Positions 35,782 through 43,952 of a DNA stretch of 64,000 bases are shown here, in pieces; positions within the stretch are counted from its first letter, which is position 1, and each line of letters starts with the position of its first letter. A program made the position numbers and the translations under genes. This DNA comes from Paracoccaceae bacterium. Lineage in GTDB: Bacteria; Pseudomonadota; Alphaproteobacteria; Rhodobacterales; Rhodobacteraceae. Below the pieces are notes generated by a model. The model saw only the letters and a list, made by a program, of their open reading frames with translations. It had not been told where the DNA came from and made no database searches. The stretch spans positions 116,291-180,290 of the forward strand of contig JABSSD010000118.1 in the NCBI GenBank assembly GCA_013214575.1. The letters run 5' to 3'.

Positions 35782-36225
35782 TCAATGGCTGTAGCCGGTT
35801 CCCTCGATGTATTTCAGCAGTTCTTCTTCTTCTCGCATGATCTCGTCGAGCCGGTGTTTGACCACATCGCCGATGCTAATCACCCCCCGTAGCCCGCCGT
35901 CATCGCTGACTAGCATGTGGCGGTTCCGCTTGCCCGTCATCATCGCCATGATCCGGATCAGATTGTCCCCCGGGGCGCACCTGGCCACCTCATCGGTCAT
36001 GACATCGCGGACCGGTGTCTGCCGCCCTGCCCCATCGGGTACCGCCATTGCGGAACAGATTTCACGCTCCGAAACCCCACCCAGCGGGTTGCCGCTCTTG
36101 TCCAGCACCAGAACAAAGCCAATTTGCTTGGCGCTGAACAACTGAAGTACGGTCATCAGGCTGTCGTCAGGCGCAACCGAATAGATATCCGTTCCTTTCT
36201 GGAGCAATATCGTGCTGACATACAT
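35782..36225 (-). CDS. CBS-domain protein inserted in the nuo operon
   Basis: 147-aa soluble protein made of two CBS motifs, about residues 8-65 and 78-135; the second includes GVISIGDVVKHRLDEI. CBS pairs usually bind adenine nucleotides (AMP, ATP, NAD or SAM) and regulate partner proteins. It is not a known complex I subunit. It sits between nuoI and nuoJ, with 62- and 58-bp gaps on either side, while most of the other nuo genes overlap or nearly touch. ATG 36225 has GGGCGAG upstream; the longer frame to 36318 lacks support. Regulation of the variant complex by energy charge is an inference. Confidence 0.85.
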   Translation of the reverse strand: MYVSTILLQKGTDIYSVAPDDSLMTVLQLFSAKQIGFVLVLDKSGNPLGGVSEREICSAMAVPDGAGRQTPVRDVMTDEVARCAPGDNLIRIMAMMTGKRNRHMLVSDDGGLRGVISIGDVVKHRLDEIMREEEELLKYIEGTGYSH

Positions 36226-36287
36226 ATCTCGCCCTTTCCTGTTGTTTTGATGGCTCTGCGCGCCCGCAGGCCTGCCGGGAAACCTGC

Positions 36288-36863
36288 CTAGCGGGGCCGT
36301 CGGATACGCGACCACCAATCCAGACCACTCGATGGGCCAGACTGAAGCACCGAGTGCTGCCCCCCCGTAGGCTCCAGCTTGGCCGGCCGGACCAGGCCGC
36401 CATTCTCCGCCTTGCGGGGGGCGGCAATCAGATCCTCCAGATGCACCGTCAGGGTGGCCCGGTTGGTAGTCGATACCTCATATTCCTGGCCCAGCTTGAT
36501 CGCATCCGCCGGACAGGCATCCTCGCATAATCCGCAGTACAGGCAGCGCGCAAGGTCGATATCAAACACCTTGGGCCGACGGACGCCTTGTTCGGTTTCA
36601 AACGGAATAACGGTAATGCAATCACAGGGGCAGATTACCGAACACAGGCCACAAGCGACGCAATTCACTTCGCCCTGATCATTGGTATTCATAAAGTGAT
36701 GACCCCGGTGGCGCTGATAAGGGACCCATTTTTCGTTATCCGGGTAGTGGTGGGTCACTGTTTTGGACATCATGTAACCCAGTGTCAGACGCAGGCCTGC
36801 CAGCAGATCGGCAAAGAATATCCGCCCAATCCAGCCGTGCCGCTCTCCCGCTGTTCTCGCCAT
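36288..36863 (-). CDS. nuoI: NADH-quinone oxidoreductase subunit I
   Basis: 191-aa ferredoxin-like subunit with clusters N6a and N6b, in CVACGLCSVICP (about residues 68-79) and CLYCGLCEDACP (about 107-118). An N-terminal amphipathic segment anchors it to the membrane arm. The C-terminal tail after about residue 145 is proline/serine-rich and not conserved. Starts 17 bp after the nuoH stop. Confidence 0.93.
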   Translation of the reverse strand: MARTAGERHGWIGRIFFADLLAGLRLTLGYMMSKTVTHHYPDNEKWVPYQRHRGHHFMNTNDQGEVNCVACGLCSVICPCDCITVIPFETEQGVRRPKVFDIDLARCLYCGLCEDACPADAIKLGQEYEVSTTNRATLTVHLEDLIAAPRKAENGGLVRPAKLEPTGGQHSVLQSGPSSGLDWWSRIRRPR

Positions 36864-36880
36864 TGCAATTGACCCGCTAT

Positions 36881-37867
36881 TTACAACATCAAAAAGCCGC
36901 TCACCAAAATATTCAGCAGTGAAAGGGGCAGCAGAACCTTCCAGCCGATGGTCATCAGCTGATCATAACGGTAGCGCGGAAACGTGAAACGCAACCACAT
37001 AAACACCCAAATAAACAAACCGACCTTAAAGAACAGCCAGAGGAAGGGGGGCAGAAACGCCGGGCCGCCCAGCCATCCGCCAAAGAAAAGCAGCACGTTC
37101 AGAAAGGCCAGGGCAACCAAAACCAGGTATTCCGCCAGCATGAACAAAGAGAACCGAATGCCGCTATATTCAGTATGATACCCCGCCCCCAAATCGCCCT
37201 CGGCCTCGGGCAGATCAAAGGGAATTCGCTGGGCCTCGGCCAGACCGGCGACAAAGAATACGAAGAACCCGATCGGCTGCAGCACGATATTCCACAATCC
37301 CTGCTGCGCCGCGACAATCTGGGTCAATTGCATGGAATTGGCCAGCATGACCACACCAATCACCGAAAACCCCATTGGAATTTCATAGGAAATCATCTGA
37401 GCAATGGAGCGCAGGCTGCCCAATACCGCATATTTACTGTTCGAGGCCCAGCCGGCAAGAATGGTGCCAAACACCCCAATCCCGGACACCGCCAGGATGA
37501 ACAGCAACCCGACATTCAGATCCGCCAAGGACAGGGTCACCGTGGTGCCAAAGAGCTGAACGGGGTCGCCAAACGGGATCGCCACAAAGACCAGAAAGGG
37601 CGGCACCAGCGCCACCACCGGGGCGACGGCAAACAACATCCGGTCGGCCTCAGTGGGAATATGGTCCTCTTTGGTCAGCAGTTTGATGGCGTCGGCCAGC
37701 GGTTGCAGCAGCCCATGCCACCCCACCCGCATCGGCCCGGGGCGTTGTTGGATATGAGCGGCAATTTTGCGCTCCAGCCAGGTCAGTGGCAGCGGCAGCA
37801 GCAGCAAGATGCCAACAACAATGACCATTTTAATCGCCAGCGGCAGCAAACTCAGGACATATTCCAT
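36881..37867 (-). CDS. nuoH: NADH-quinone oxidoreductase subunit H
   Basis: 328-aa membrane subunit at the quinone-chamber junction, about eight hydrophobic segments. Signature regions are TWLERKIAAHIQQRPGPMRVG (about 29-49), GWASNSKYAVLGSLRSIAQMISYE and the acidic DLPEAEGDLGAGYHTEYSG loop. It is the first gene of this operon, whereas nuoA is first in standard operons. Upstream lies a 448-bp region holding the promoter. Confidence 0.94.
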   Translation of the reverse strand: MEYVLSLLPLAIKMVIVVGILLLLPLPLTWLERKIAAHIQQRPGPMRVGWHGLLQPLADAIKLLTKEDHIPTEADRMLFAVAPVVALVPPFLVFVAIPFGDPVQLFGTTVTLSLADLNVGLLFILAVSGIGVFGTILAGWASNSKYAVLGSLRSIAQMISYEIPMGFSVIGVVMLANSMQLTQIVAAQQGLWNIVLQPIGFFVFFVAGLAEAQRIPFDLPEAEGDLGAGYHTEYSGIRFSLFMLAEYLVLVALAFLNVLLFFGGWLGGPAFLPPFLWLFFKVGLFIWVFMWLRFTFPRYRYDQLMTIGWKVLLPLSLLNILVSGFLML

Positions 37868-38315
37868 ATCTCCGAACCCCAGTGTCGACCAATATCAGCA
37901 GCATCCGGTGGCTTGTTTGCACCTGGACCCAGCCGTTCTGGACTAGACAGATGGCGCAATTTTGCAAAATTGCCGCAATAAACTGCCGACCAGCACAGGA
38001 TTTCATCCTGTTGGCGCGCAGCAGAAAGGCGCCCAGCCAAGGCCCATATGAAAACCTTTTCCAAGTATAATTCAGTTCCAGCCTATGCAGCTTTCAGAAC
38101 CGGAAAGAGTACATCTTCGCTTAATTTGGGCCGCTTAATTGTTAGTGTATCTCGCGGCCTGAACAAGGGGCTATTGGGCGGGCTCAGCTGTCATCCATAT
38201 TGCATGCACCTGCATCAGACCGTTTGACCGGTAACAGGGTCTCAGTGTTAGAGTGAGAGATCCTCTGGTGAATTACTCCCTCGAACTCCGGACCTGACAG
38301 AAACGGAACTCAAGA
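37868..38315. other. Divergent regulatory region, nuoH / CPA1 antiporter
   Basis: No gene seen in 448 bp. It holds an 18-bp perfect palindrome at 37956-37973 and a small hairpin ACAGGAT-TTC-ATCCTGT at 37995-38011. A possible minus-strand -10 element (TATACT) lies near 38064-38069. Promoters for both genes must be here; start sites are not determined. Confidence 0.5.
37956..37973. promoter_or_regulatory. 18-bp perfect palindrome upstream of nuoH
   Basis: GCAATTTTGCAAAATTGC is its own reverse complement, about 90 bp upstream of the nuoH start. It does not fit the FNR consensus. It is a candidate operator for an unidentified regulator of the nuo operon. Confidence 0.45.
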
Positions 38316-39545
38316 ATGCACAACGGAATCCTCATATTGGCGATATTTGCCTTTCTCTACAGCATTGTCGCCGGTCGAATTGAACGTGGCATGGTTTCAG
38401 GGCCCATCGTTTTTGTCTCGGCCGGCATTTTGATGGGGCCTCTGGTGCTGGGGTGGTTCGAAGGTGGAGTTCTGCGCCAGCAACTGCGGATATTTGCGGA
38501 TATGACCTTGGTGCTGATCTTGTTCAGCGATGCGGCGAATGTCGAATTATCCGTGTTGCGGTCGAAATTAAAAATCCCGACACGGATGTTACTGGTCGGC
38601 CTGCCGGGGGTCATTGTGCTGGGGTTTGGACTGGCCCTGGTACTGCTGGATATGCTCAGCCTTTACGAAGCCGCCATTCTGGGGGTTATTCTTGCGGCCA
38701 CCGATGCCGCCCTTGGCAAAGCAGTGATTTCAGACCCGCGGGTGCCGGATTGGATCCGCGCAAGCCTGAATGCGGAAAGTGGGCTGAACGACGGAATATG
38801 CGTTCCGTTCCTGTTTATTTTCATTGCGATGTCACTGGAAGCCGCCGGAACAGCAGTCAGCACTGTCGCTCCGCTGATCATTGTTCTTGAGGAGATTGGC
38901 ATTGGCCTGATCGCTGGCCTGGGGCTGACTTTGGTGGCGGGCACCCTGCTCAAATTCTGCATTTCCAGGGGCTGGCTGACCGAGGTCTGGACTCAGGTGA
39001 CGGTGCCGGCCTTGGCACTGGCCTGTTTTGAGTTGGCGGGTGCGATGCACGGAAGTGGCTACATCGCCGCCTTTACCGGAGGCCTGTTATTCGGTCGCCT
39101 GCTGGGTCCGTCCAAACATAAATTTGTCCTGGCGGCTGAAGGCATCGGTGAAACCCTGGCCATGCTGACCTGGCTTTTGTTCGGGTCAGCCGTTGTTGCC
39201 GGCATCATTGGGCTGGTGACCTGGCAGATCATGGCCTACGCCCTGCTCAGCCTGACCGTTGTCAGGATGCTCCCCATATTCCTTTCGCTGAGCGGAACCG
39301 CATCAACCAACCAGGACCGGCTGTTTCTGGGGTGGTTTGGCCCCCGCGGCCTGGCCAGCATCGTATTTACCATCATCGTGCTGGACAGTGAGCTGCCGGG
39401 CGGCGAGGTGATTGCGCTTGTGGTCGTTCTGACTGTGTTCCTGAGCCTTATCATCCATGGGATCACCGCCAGGCCATTGTCTGGTTGGATCTCCAGGCAC
39501 CACTCAGGCAAAGGCAACGGACGGTCCAGCCCGCCGACAAAGTGA
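38316..39545 (+). CDS. CPA1-family Na+/H+ (cation/proton) antiporter
   Basis: 409-aa inner-membrane antiporter with about 12 hydrophobic segments. The CPA1 ion-site motifs are AATDAALGKAVI (about 126-137) and LNAESGLNDG (about 150-159), with the key aspartates; GPRGLASIVF is near the C-terminus. It exchanges Na+ or K+ for protons. It is divergent from the nuo operon, so the proton or sodium gradient made by the variant complex I might be coupled to it (inference). No c-type regulatory domain is present. Confidence 0.88.
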   Translation: MHNGILILAIFAFLYSIVAGRIERGMVSGPIVFVSAGILMGPLVLGWFEGGVLRQQLRIFADMTLVLILFSDAANVELSVLRSKLKIPTRMLLVGLPGVIVLGFGLALVLLDMLSLYEAAILGVILAATDAALGKAVISDPRVPDWIRASLNAESGLNDGICVPFLFIFIAMSLEAAGTAVSTVAPLIIVLEEIGIGLIAGLGLTLVAGTLLKFCISRGWLTEVWTQVTVPALALACFELAGAMHGSGYIAAFTGGLLFGRLLGPSKHKFVLAAEGIGETLAMLTWLLFGSAVVAGIIGLVTWQIMAYALLSLTVVRMLPIFLSLSGTASTNQDRLFLGWFGPRGLASIVFTIIVLDSELPGGEVIALVVVLTVFLSLIIHGITARPLSGWISRHHSGKGNGRSSPPTK

Positions 39546-39607
39546 AACCTGCAGCAAGAGCGCCGGGCCCATGCTGCAGATCTGTGGTTTCAACAGGCCC
39601 TATCCCC

Positions 39608-40747
39608 CTAAAGGGAAACCCAGGCCGAATTTCTGCTGGATGAAGTCACACAGGCCTGAATGAACTGCACTCCGGTCAGACCATCGTGAACGGTTGGGAA
39701 CACCACCTCGGGCGGCAGTGGCTCGTCGGCCTGGCGAGCGCGAATGGCCCGTGCCGCCTCGGCATAGATATTGGCAAAGCCTTCCAGATAGCCCTCGGGA
39801 TGACCGCCGGGGGTGCGGGTGACACGATTTGCGGCCTGGCCTGCGCCATTGCCACCACGGGTCATCAGCCGCTTGGGTTCGCCAAATGGAGTGAACCACA
39901 GCTTGTTTGGATCCTCCTGATCCCACTCGATGCCGCCTTTGGCGCCGTAGACCCGCAAGCGCAGCCCATTCTCATTGCCCGGCGCCACCTGGCTGCACCA
40001 CAGCATGCCGCGCGCGCCGCCATCAAAGCGCAGCATGACATGGGCGTTATCGTCCAACCGCCGTCCGGGCACAAAGCTTTGCAGATCTGCCGCCAGCGCT
40101 TCGGTCTTTAGCCCGGTGACAAAGCTGAGCAGGTTGAACGCATGGGTGCCGATATCCCCAACCGCCCCGCCGACGCCCGAGCGGGCCGGATCAGTGCGCC
40201 ACTCGGCCTGTTTGTTATCCTGTGGTTCGGTCATCCAATCCTGCGGGTATTCGGCCTGCACCACCCGGATGTCGCCCAGATCGCCATTGGCGATCATCTC
40301 ACGCGCCTGACGCACCATTGGATAGCCGGTGTAATTGTGGGTCAGGATGAACAGCGCGTCTGAGCTTTCCACCGCCTTGACCAGCTTCTTGGCATCCACC
40401 AGCGTCGAGGTCAGCGGCTTGTCGCAGATCACGTGGATGCCGCGTTTCAGGAATTCACGCGCCACCGGATAATGCATGTGGTTGGGGGTGACGATCGCCA
40501 CCGCCTCTATGCCGTCTTTCAGCCGCGCCTCGCGAATGGCCATCGCTTTGTAGTCTTCATAGATACGGTCGGCCGCAAGCCCCAACGCCGCGCCCGAGGC
40601 GATAGATTTCTCGGGCGTCGAGGACAGCGCCCCGGCGATCAGCTGAAACTCTCCGTCAATGCGCGAGGCAATGCGGTGGACGGCGCCGATAAAGGCGTCA
40701 TTGCCGCCGCCAACCATGCCAAGGCGGATAGGTTTTGTAGCGCTCAT
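39608..40747 (-). CDS. Gfo/Idh/MocA-family oxidoreductase (first)
   Basis: 379-aa NAD(P)-dependent sugar or inositol dehydrogenase. The N-terminal Rossmann motif is GMVGGGNDAFIG (about 10-21), the conserved EKP-type motif is CDKPLTS (about 108-114), and the C-terminal alpha/beta domain carries GDIGTHAFNLLSF with the catalytic-type histidine. ATG 40747 is one base after the isomerase stop; the frame is open further, but inside that gene. It is the last gene of an operon with an RbsB-type sugar transporter. Substrate unknown; inositol isomers or other polyols are plausible from the region. Confidence 0.85.
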   Translation of the reverse strand: MSATKPIRLGMVGGGNDAFIGAVHRIASRIDGEFQLIAGALSSTPEKSIASGAALGLAADRIYEDYKAMAIREARLKDGIEAVAIVTPNHMHYPVAREFLKRGIHVICDKPLTSTLVDAKKLVKAVESSDALFILTHNYTGYPMVRQAREMIANGDLGDIRVVQAEYPQDWMTEPQDNKQAEWRTDPARSGVGGAVGDIGTHAFNLLSFVTGLKTEALAADLQSFVPGRRLDDNAHVMLRFDGGARGMLWCSQVAPGNENGLRLRVYGAKGGIEWDQEDPNKLWFTPFGEPKRLMTRGGNGAGQAANRVTRTPGGHPEGYLEGFANIYAEAARAIRARQADEPLPPEVVFPTVHDGLTGVQFIQACVTSSSRNSAWVSL

Positions 40748-40748
40748 A

Positions 40749-41807
40749 TCACCCCCCCAGCCCCAGCATCTTGCGATTGGCAGCCTGATCCGCGCCGCCG
40801 CCCGCAAAATCATCAAAGGCGTGTTCGGTGACCCGGATGATGTGATCCTTGACGAATTGCGCGCCTTCGCGAGCGCCGTCTTCGGGGTGTTTCAGGGCAC
40901 ATTCCCATTCGACCACCGCCCAGCCGTCAAAATCATTGGCCGCCATTTTGGAGAAGATTGCGCCAAAATCGACCTGCCCATCGCCCAAGGAGCGGAAGCG
41001 GCCAGCGCGGTTAACCCAAGGTTGATAGCCCGAATAGACACCTTGGCGGCCGGTTGGATTGAACTCGGCATCCTTGACGTGGAACATCTTGATGCGGTCT
41101 TTGTAGATGTCGATATTGTCGAGATAATCCAGACACTGCAGCAAGTAATGCGACGGATCATACAGCATGTTGCAGCGCGGGTGATTGTCCACCCGCTCCA
41201 GGAACATCTCAAAGGTGACACCGTCGTGGAGATCTTCGCCGGGATGGATTTCATAACAAATGTCCACCCCCATCTGATCGGCGTGATCCAGAATGGGGCG
41301 CCAGCGCCGTGCCAGCTCGTCAAAGGCGGTTTCGATCAGACCTTCGGGGCGCTGCGGCCAGGGATAGACATAGGGCCAGGCCAGCGCCCCGGAAAACGAC
41401 GCCATCGCGGTGATGCCCAGATTGTAGCTGGCGGTGATCGCCAGTTTGACCTGTTCAACCGCCCAGGCCTGACGCGCCTTGGGGTTGCCGCGCACATGTT
41501 CAGCTGCGAACCCGTCAAAGGCCTGATCATAGGCCGGGTTCACCGCCACAAGCTGCCCCTGCAAATGGGTCGAAAGCTCAGTTATTACAATGCCACTTTC
41601 AGCCGCGACACCGACCAGCTCGTCACAGTATGACCGCGAGCTGGCGGCCTTGGCCAAATCAAACAGACGTGCGTCCCAGCTGGGGATCTGCACGCCTTTG
41701 TAACCACAATCCGAGGCCCATTTGGTGATGCCCGCCCAGGAATTGAACGGGGCCTCATCGCTGGCGAACTGTGCCAGAAACAGAGCCGGTCCCTTGATCG
41801 TTTTCAT
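40749..41807 (-). CDS. Sugar phosphate isomerase/epimerase (TIM barrel, AP endonuclease 2 fold)
   Basis: 352-aa xylose-isomerase-like TIM barrel. Metal-site residues are suggested by ICYEIHPGEDLHDG (glutamate), CNMLYDPSHYLLQ (aspartate and histidine), FHVKDAEF and VVEWECAL (glutamate). It is paired with a Gfo/Idh dehydrogenase one base downstream, the usual combination for keto-sugar or inosose oxidation-isomerisation. It follows a binding-protein gene, with a hairpin between. The exact reaction is not recognisable. Confidence 0.83.
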   Translation of the reverse strand: MKTIKGPALFLAQFASDEAPFNSWAGITKWASDCGYKGVQIPSWDARLFDLAKAASSRSYCDELVGVAAESGIVITELSTHLQGQLVAVNPAYDQAFDGFAAEHVRGNPKARQAWAVEQVKLAITASYNLGITAMASFSGALAWPYVYPWPQRPEGLIETAFDELARRWRPILDHADQMGVDICYEIHPGEDLHDGVTFEMFLERVDNHPRCNMLYDPSHYLLQCLDYLDNIDIYKDRIKMFHVKDAEFNPTGRQGVYSGYQPWVNRAGRFRSLGDGQVDFGAIFSKMAANDFDGWAVVEWECALKHPEDGAREGAQFVKDHIIRVTEHAFDDFAGGGADQAANRKMLGLGG

Positions 41808-41827
41808 GATAATCCCTCCCAGAAAAT

Positions 41828-41855
41828 GAAGGGGGCCATTTCGCCAGCCCCCTTC
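41828..41855 (-). terminator. Intercistronic hairpin after sugar binding-protein gene
   Basis: A 9-bp stem (GAAGGGGGC / GCCCCCTTC) around an 10-nt loop, followed on the minus strand by ATTTT. It lies between the binding-protein stop and the isomerase start. Likely an attenuator giving more binding protein than downstream enzyme. Confidence 0.6.
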
Positions 41856-41878
41856 TTTGTGCTTTTTAAACCCAATTC

Positions 41879-42835
41879 TTAGAACGGCGAGTCAGGGAAG
41901 TAAAAGCTTGCCGCGTTTTCCTGGGTGATTAAAGTCGCGCCCAGAATGTAGCGGCCAGCAACCGGACCATTGGATTTGAAAGCAGCAACCGTTACATCCA
42001 TTGCCGTTGCAATCATCGATGGCGGATACAGAACGTCAACCGGCACCAGCGTGTTGCCGTCCATAATCGCCTTGATGGTTTCCTTCATGCCGGCACCGCC
42101 GACAACAAACATGCCGTCGCCGTCACGGCCCGCCTGTTTCAGGGCGGCGACCACACCGATGGCGATGTCATCATCCTGCGCCCAGACCGCGTCGATATCG
42201 GGGAACCGGCTGAGGAAATCCTGCATCACCTCAAAGCCATCATCGCGGTTCCAGTTGGCGTGCTTGTGATCCAGAATGTTAATCCCGGTGCCTTCCATTT
42301 CGGCCATAAAGGCGTCGAAACGCTCGTTATCAATGATTGTCGGGATGCCGCGCAGCACCACGATATTGTCGCCGGATTTCAGGCGACCCTTCATGTAGAC
42401 AGCCGACACCCGACCCAACTCCGGGTTGTTGCCCGCCACATAGATGTCTTCGATGCCTGGCTGGCTCAGCCCGCGATCGACAACGGTGATCAGCGCGCCG
42501 GTTTTCTTGACGTTGAGAACCGGATCGGTCAGCGGCTCGGATTCAAACGGCAGCACCACCAGGGCGTCGATTTTATGCACCGAGACCAGATCCTCCAGCG
42601 CCGAGGCCTGGGCGTTGGGATCGGGCGAGTTGATCAGGATCAGGTCAATATCCGGGTATAGCGCCTCCAGCCGCTTTTCAGCCTGCTCGGCGTGCCAGTT
42701 CATACCGGCCGCCCAGGCATGGGTCGGGGTTGGATAGCTGACACCGATTTTGATTGTCTCGGCGCTGACTGCAGCTGCACTCAGGGTCAGTGCGCCGGTC
42801 AATGCCAGGGCGCTTAGGGATTTCAGGGTCTTCAT
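41879..42835 (-). CDS. Sugar ABC transporter substrate-binding protein (RbsB-like, CUT2)
   Basis: 318-aa periplasmic receptor. A signal peptide ends ALTLSAAAVSA (about residue 24). The mature protein begins ETIKIGVSYPTPTHAWAAGMN, then INSPDPNAQASALEDLVS, typical of periplasmic binding protein type 1 sugar receptors. It is third in the operon, after the ATPase and permease. A GGAGGAG site precedes the start. The ligand is not determined; an inositol, pentose or other cyclitol is plausible. Confidence 0.88.
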   Translation of the reverse strand: MKTLKSLSALALTGALTLSAAAVSAETIKIGVSYPTPTHAWAAGMNWHAEQAEKRLEALYPDIDLILINSPDPNAQASALEDLVSVHKIDALVVLPFESEPLTDPVLNVKKTGALITVVDRGLSQPGIEDIYVAGNNPELGRVSAVYMKGRLKSGDNIVVLRGIPTIIDNERFDAFMAEMEGTGINILDHKHANWNRDDGFEVMQDFLSRFPDIDAVWAQDDDIAIGVVAALKQAGRDGDGMFVVGGAGMKETIKAIMDGNTLVPVDVLYPPSMIATAMDVTVAAFKSNGPVAGRYILGATLITQENAASFYFPDSPF

Positions 42836-42932
42836 AGTTTCTCCTCCACTGGTGAATTTGGGCGCACCTCTCTCCTCCGGTGGCGCCCGGTTCGTCTCAA
42901 TTGGGAAATTTTCCCGTCGTGTTCTTTAGCTC

Positions 42933-43952
42933 TTAGCTCTTGCTGGCTTTTGCTTTGCCCCAGTCACCGCGCTGCAACCACACCGCGATGATGATGATCA
43001 GACCCTGCATTGTCCCGTTCAGGTAATTTGAGATCAGATCGGTAAAGTTCAGAATATTGCCGATGGTGGTCAGGATCAGCGCGCCCAGAATGGTGCCACC
43101 AATCCGGCCATAGCCGCCCTTGAGCACGGTGCCGCCAATGATCACCGCGGCAATCGCCTCCAGCTCCCACATCACCCCGGTCGAGGCCGAGGCCGAGCCC
43201 AGTCGCGGCACATAGATGATGGTGGCCAGCGACACACAGAGCCCCTGGATCACATAGGTCAGGGTTTTGATCCGGTCGACCTTGATGGCCGAATATCTGG
43301 CGACGCTCTCATTGGAGCCAATGGCGGTGCAATAGCGGCCAAAGGCGGTGCGGTTCATCAGCAGCCAGCCACAGATCGACACCGCGATAAACACCCAGAC
43401 CGGCGCTGGCAGGCCCAGCACGCTGCCGTAATAGACCGGCCGGTAGGTGCCACGAATGGCAAAATCAAGCGACAGGGTGCCGCCATCGGCAAAGTAAGTG
43501 ACCAGTGAGCGGTAGATGCCCATGGTGCCCAGGGTGACGATAAAGGCCTCGATCTTGCCTTTGGTGGTCAGCACCCCGTTGATCCAGCCGGCCCCAAGGC
43601 CCAGCAGGATGGAACAACCGCCGCCCAGCAGGACCGTGGCCAGCCCCGGACCCATAGTTTCCATCGCCGCGTTCATGATGATGATCATCACCCCGGCAAT
43701 CGCCGCCGCCATCGAGCCCACCGACAGATCAATGCCGCCAGCGGTAATCACAAAGGTGGCGCCAACCGCGATGATGCCAATAAAGGCCGAGCGGGTCAGC
43801 AGGTTGGTCAGGTTGCCTTCACTCAGGAACGCCGGGTTCAGCAGAAAGCCAATGATGCACAACAGGGTAAGCGCAATGGCCGGGCCTGCGGTCTTGATGT
43901 CAAACCGCATCCGCTTGTCCTTTGGGGTTGTCTCTGCTGTCACGTCGCTCAT
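42933..43952 (-). CDS. Sugar ABC transporter permease (RbsC-like, CUT2)
   Basis: 339-aa inner-membrane permease of the BPD_transp_2 family. It carries the conserved ITAGGIDLSVGSMAA motif (about 70-84), and AIGSNESVARYSAIKVDRIK is the typical cytoplasmic ATPase-contact loop. About ten hydrophobic segments. Its start overlaps the ATPase stop by 4 nt. Pairs as a homodimer with the double ATPase of this operon. Confidence 0.9.
   Translation of the reverse strand: MSDVTAETTPKDKRMRFDIKTAGPAIALTLLCIIGFLLNPAFLSEGNLTNLLTRSAFIGIIAVGATFVITAGGIDLSVGSMAAAIAGVMIIIMNAAMETMGPGLATVLLGGGCSILLGLGAGWINGVLTTKGKIEAFIVTLGTMGIYRSLVTYFADGGTLSLDFAIRGTYRPVYYGSVLGLPAPVWVFIAVSICGWLLMNRTAFGRYCTAIGSNESVARYSAIKVDRIKTLTYVIQGLCVSLATIIYVPRLGSASASTGVMWELEAIAAVIIGGTVLKGGYGRIGGTILGALILTTIGNILNFTDLISNYLNGTMQGLIIIIAVWLQRGDWGKAKASKS

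Noticed and set aside
37956..37973. FNR or Anr box upstream of nuoH
   Set aside because: The palindrome does not contain the TTGAT-N4-ATCAA pattern.
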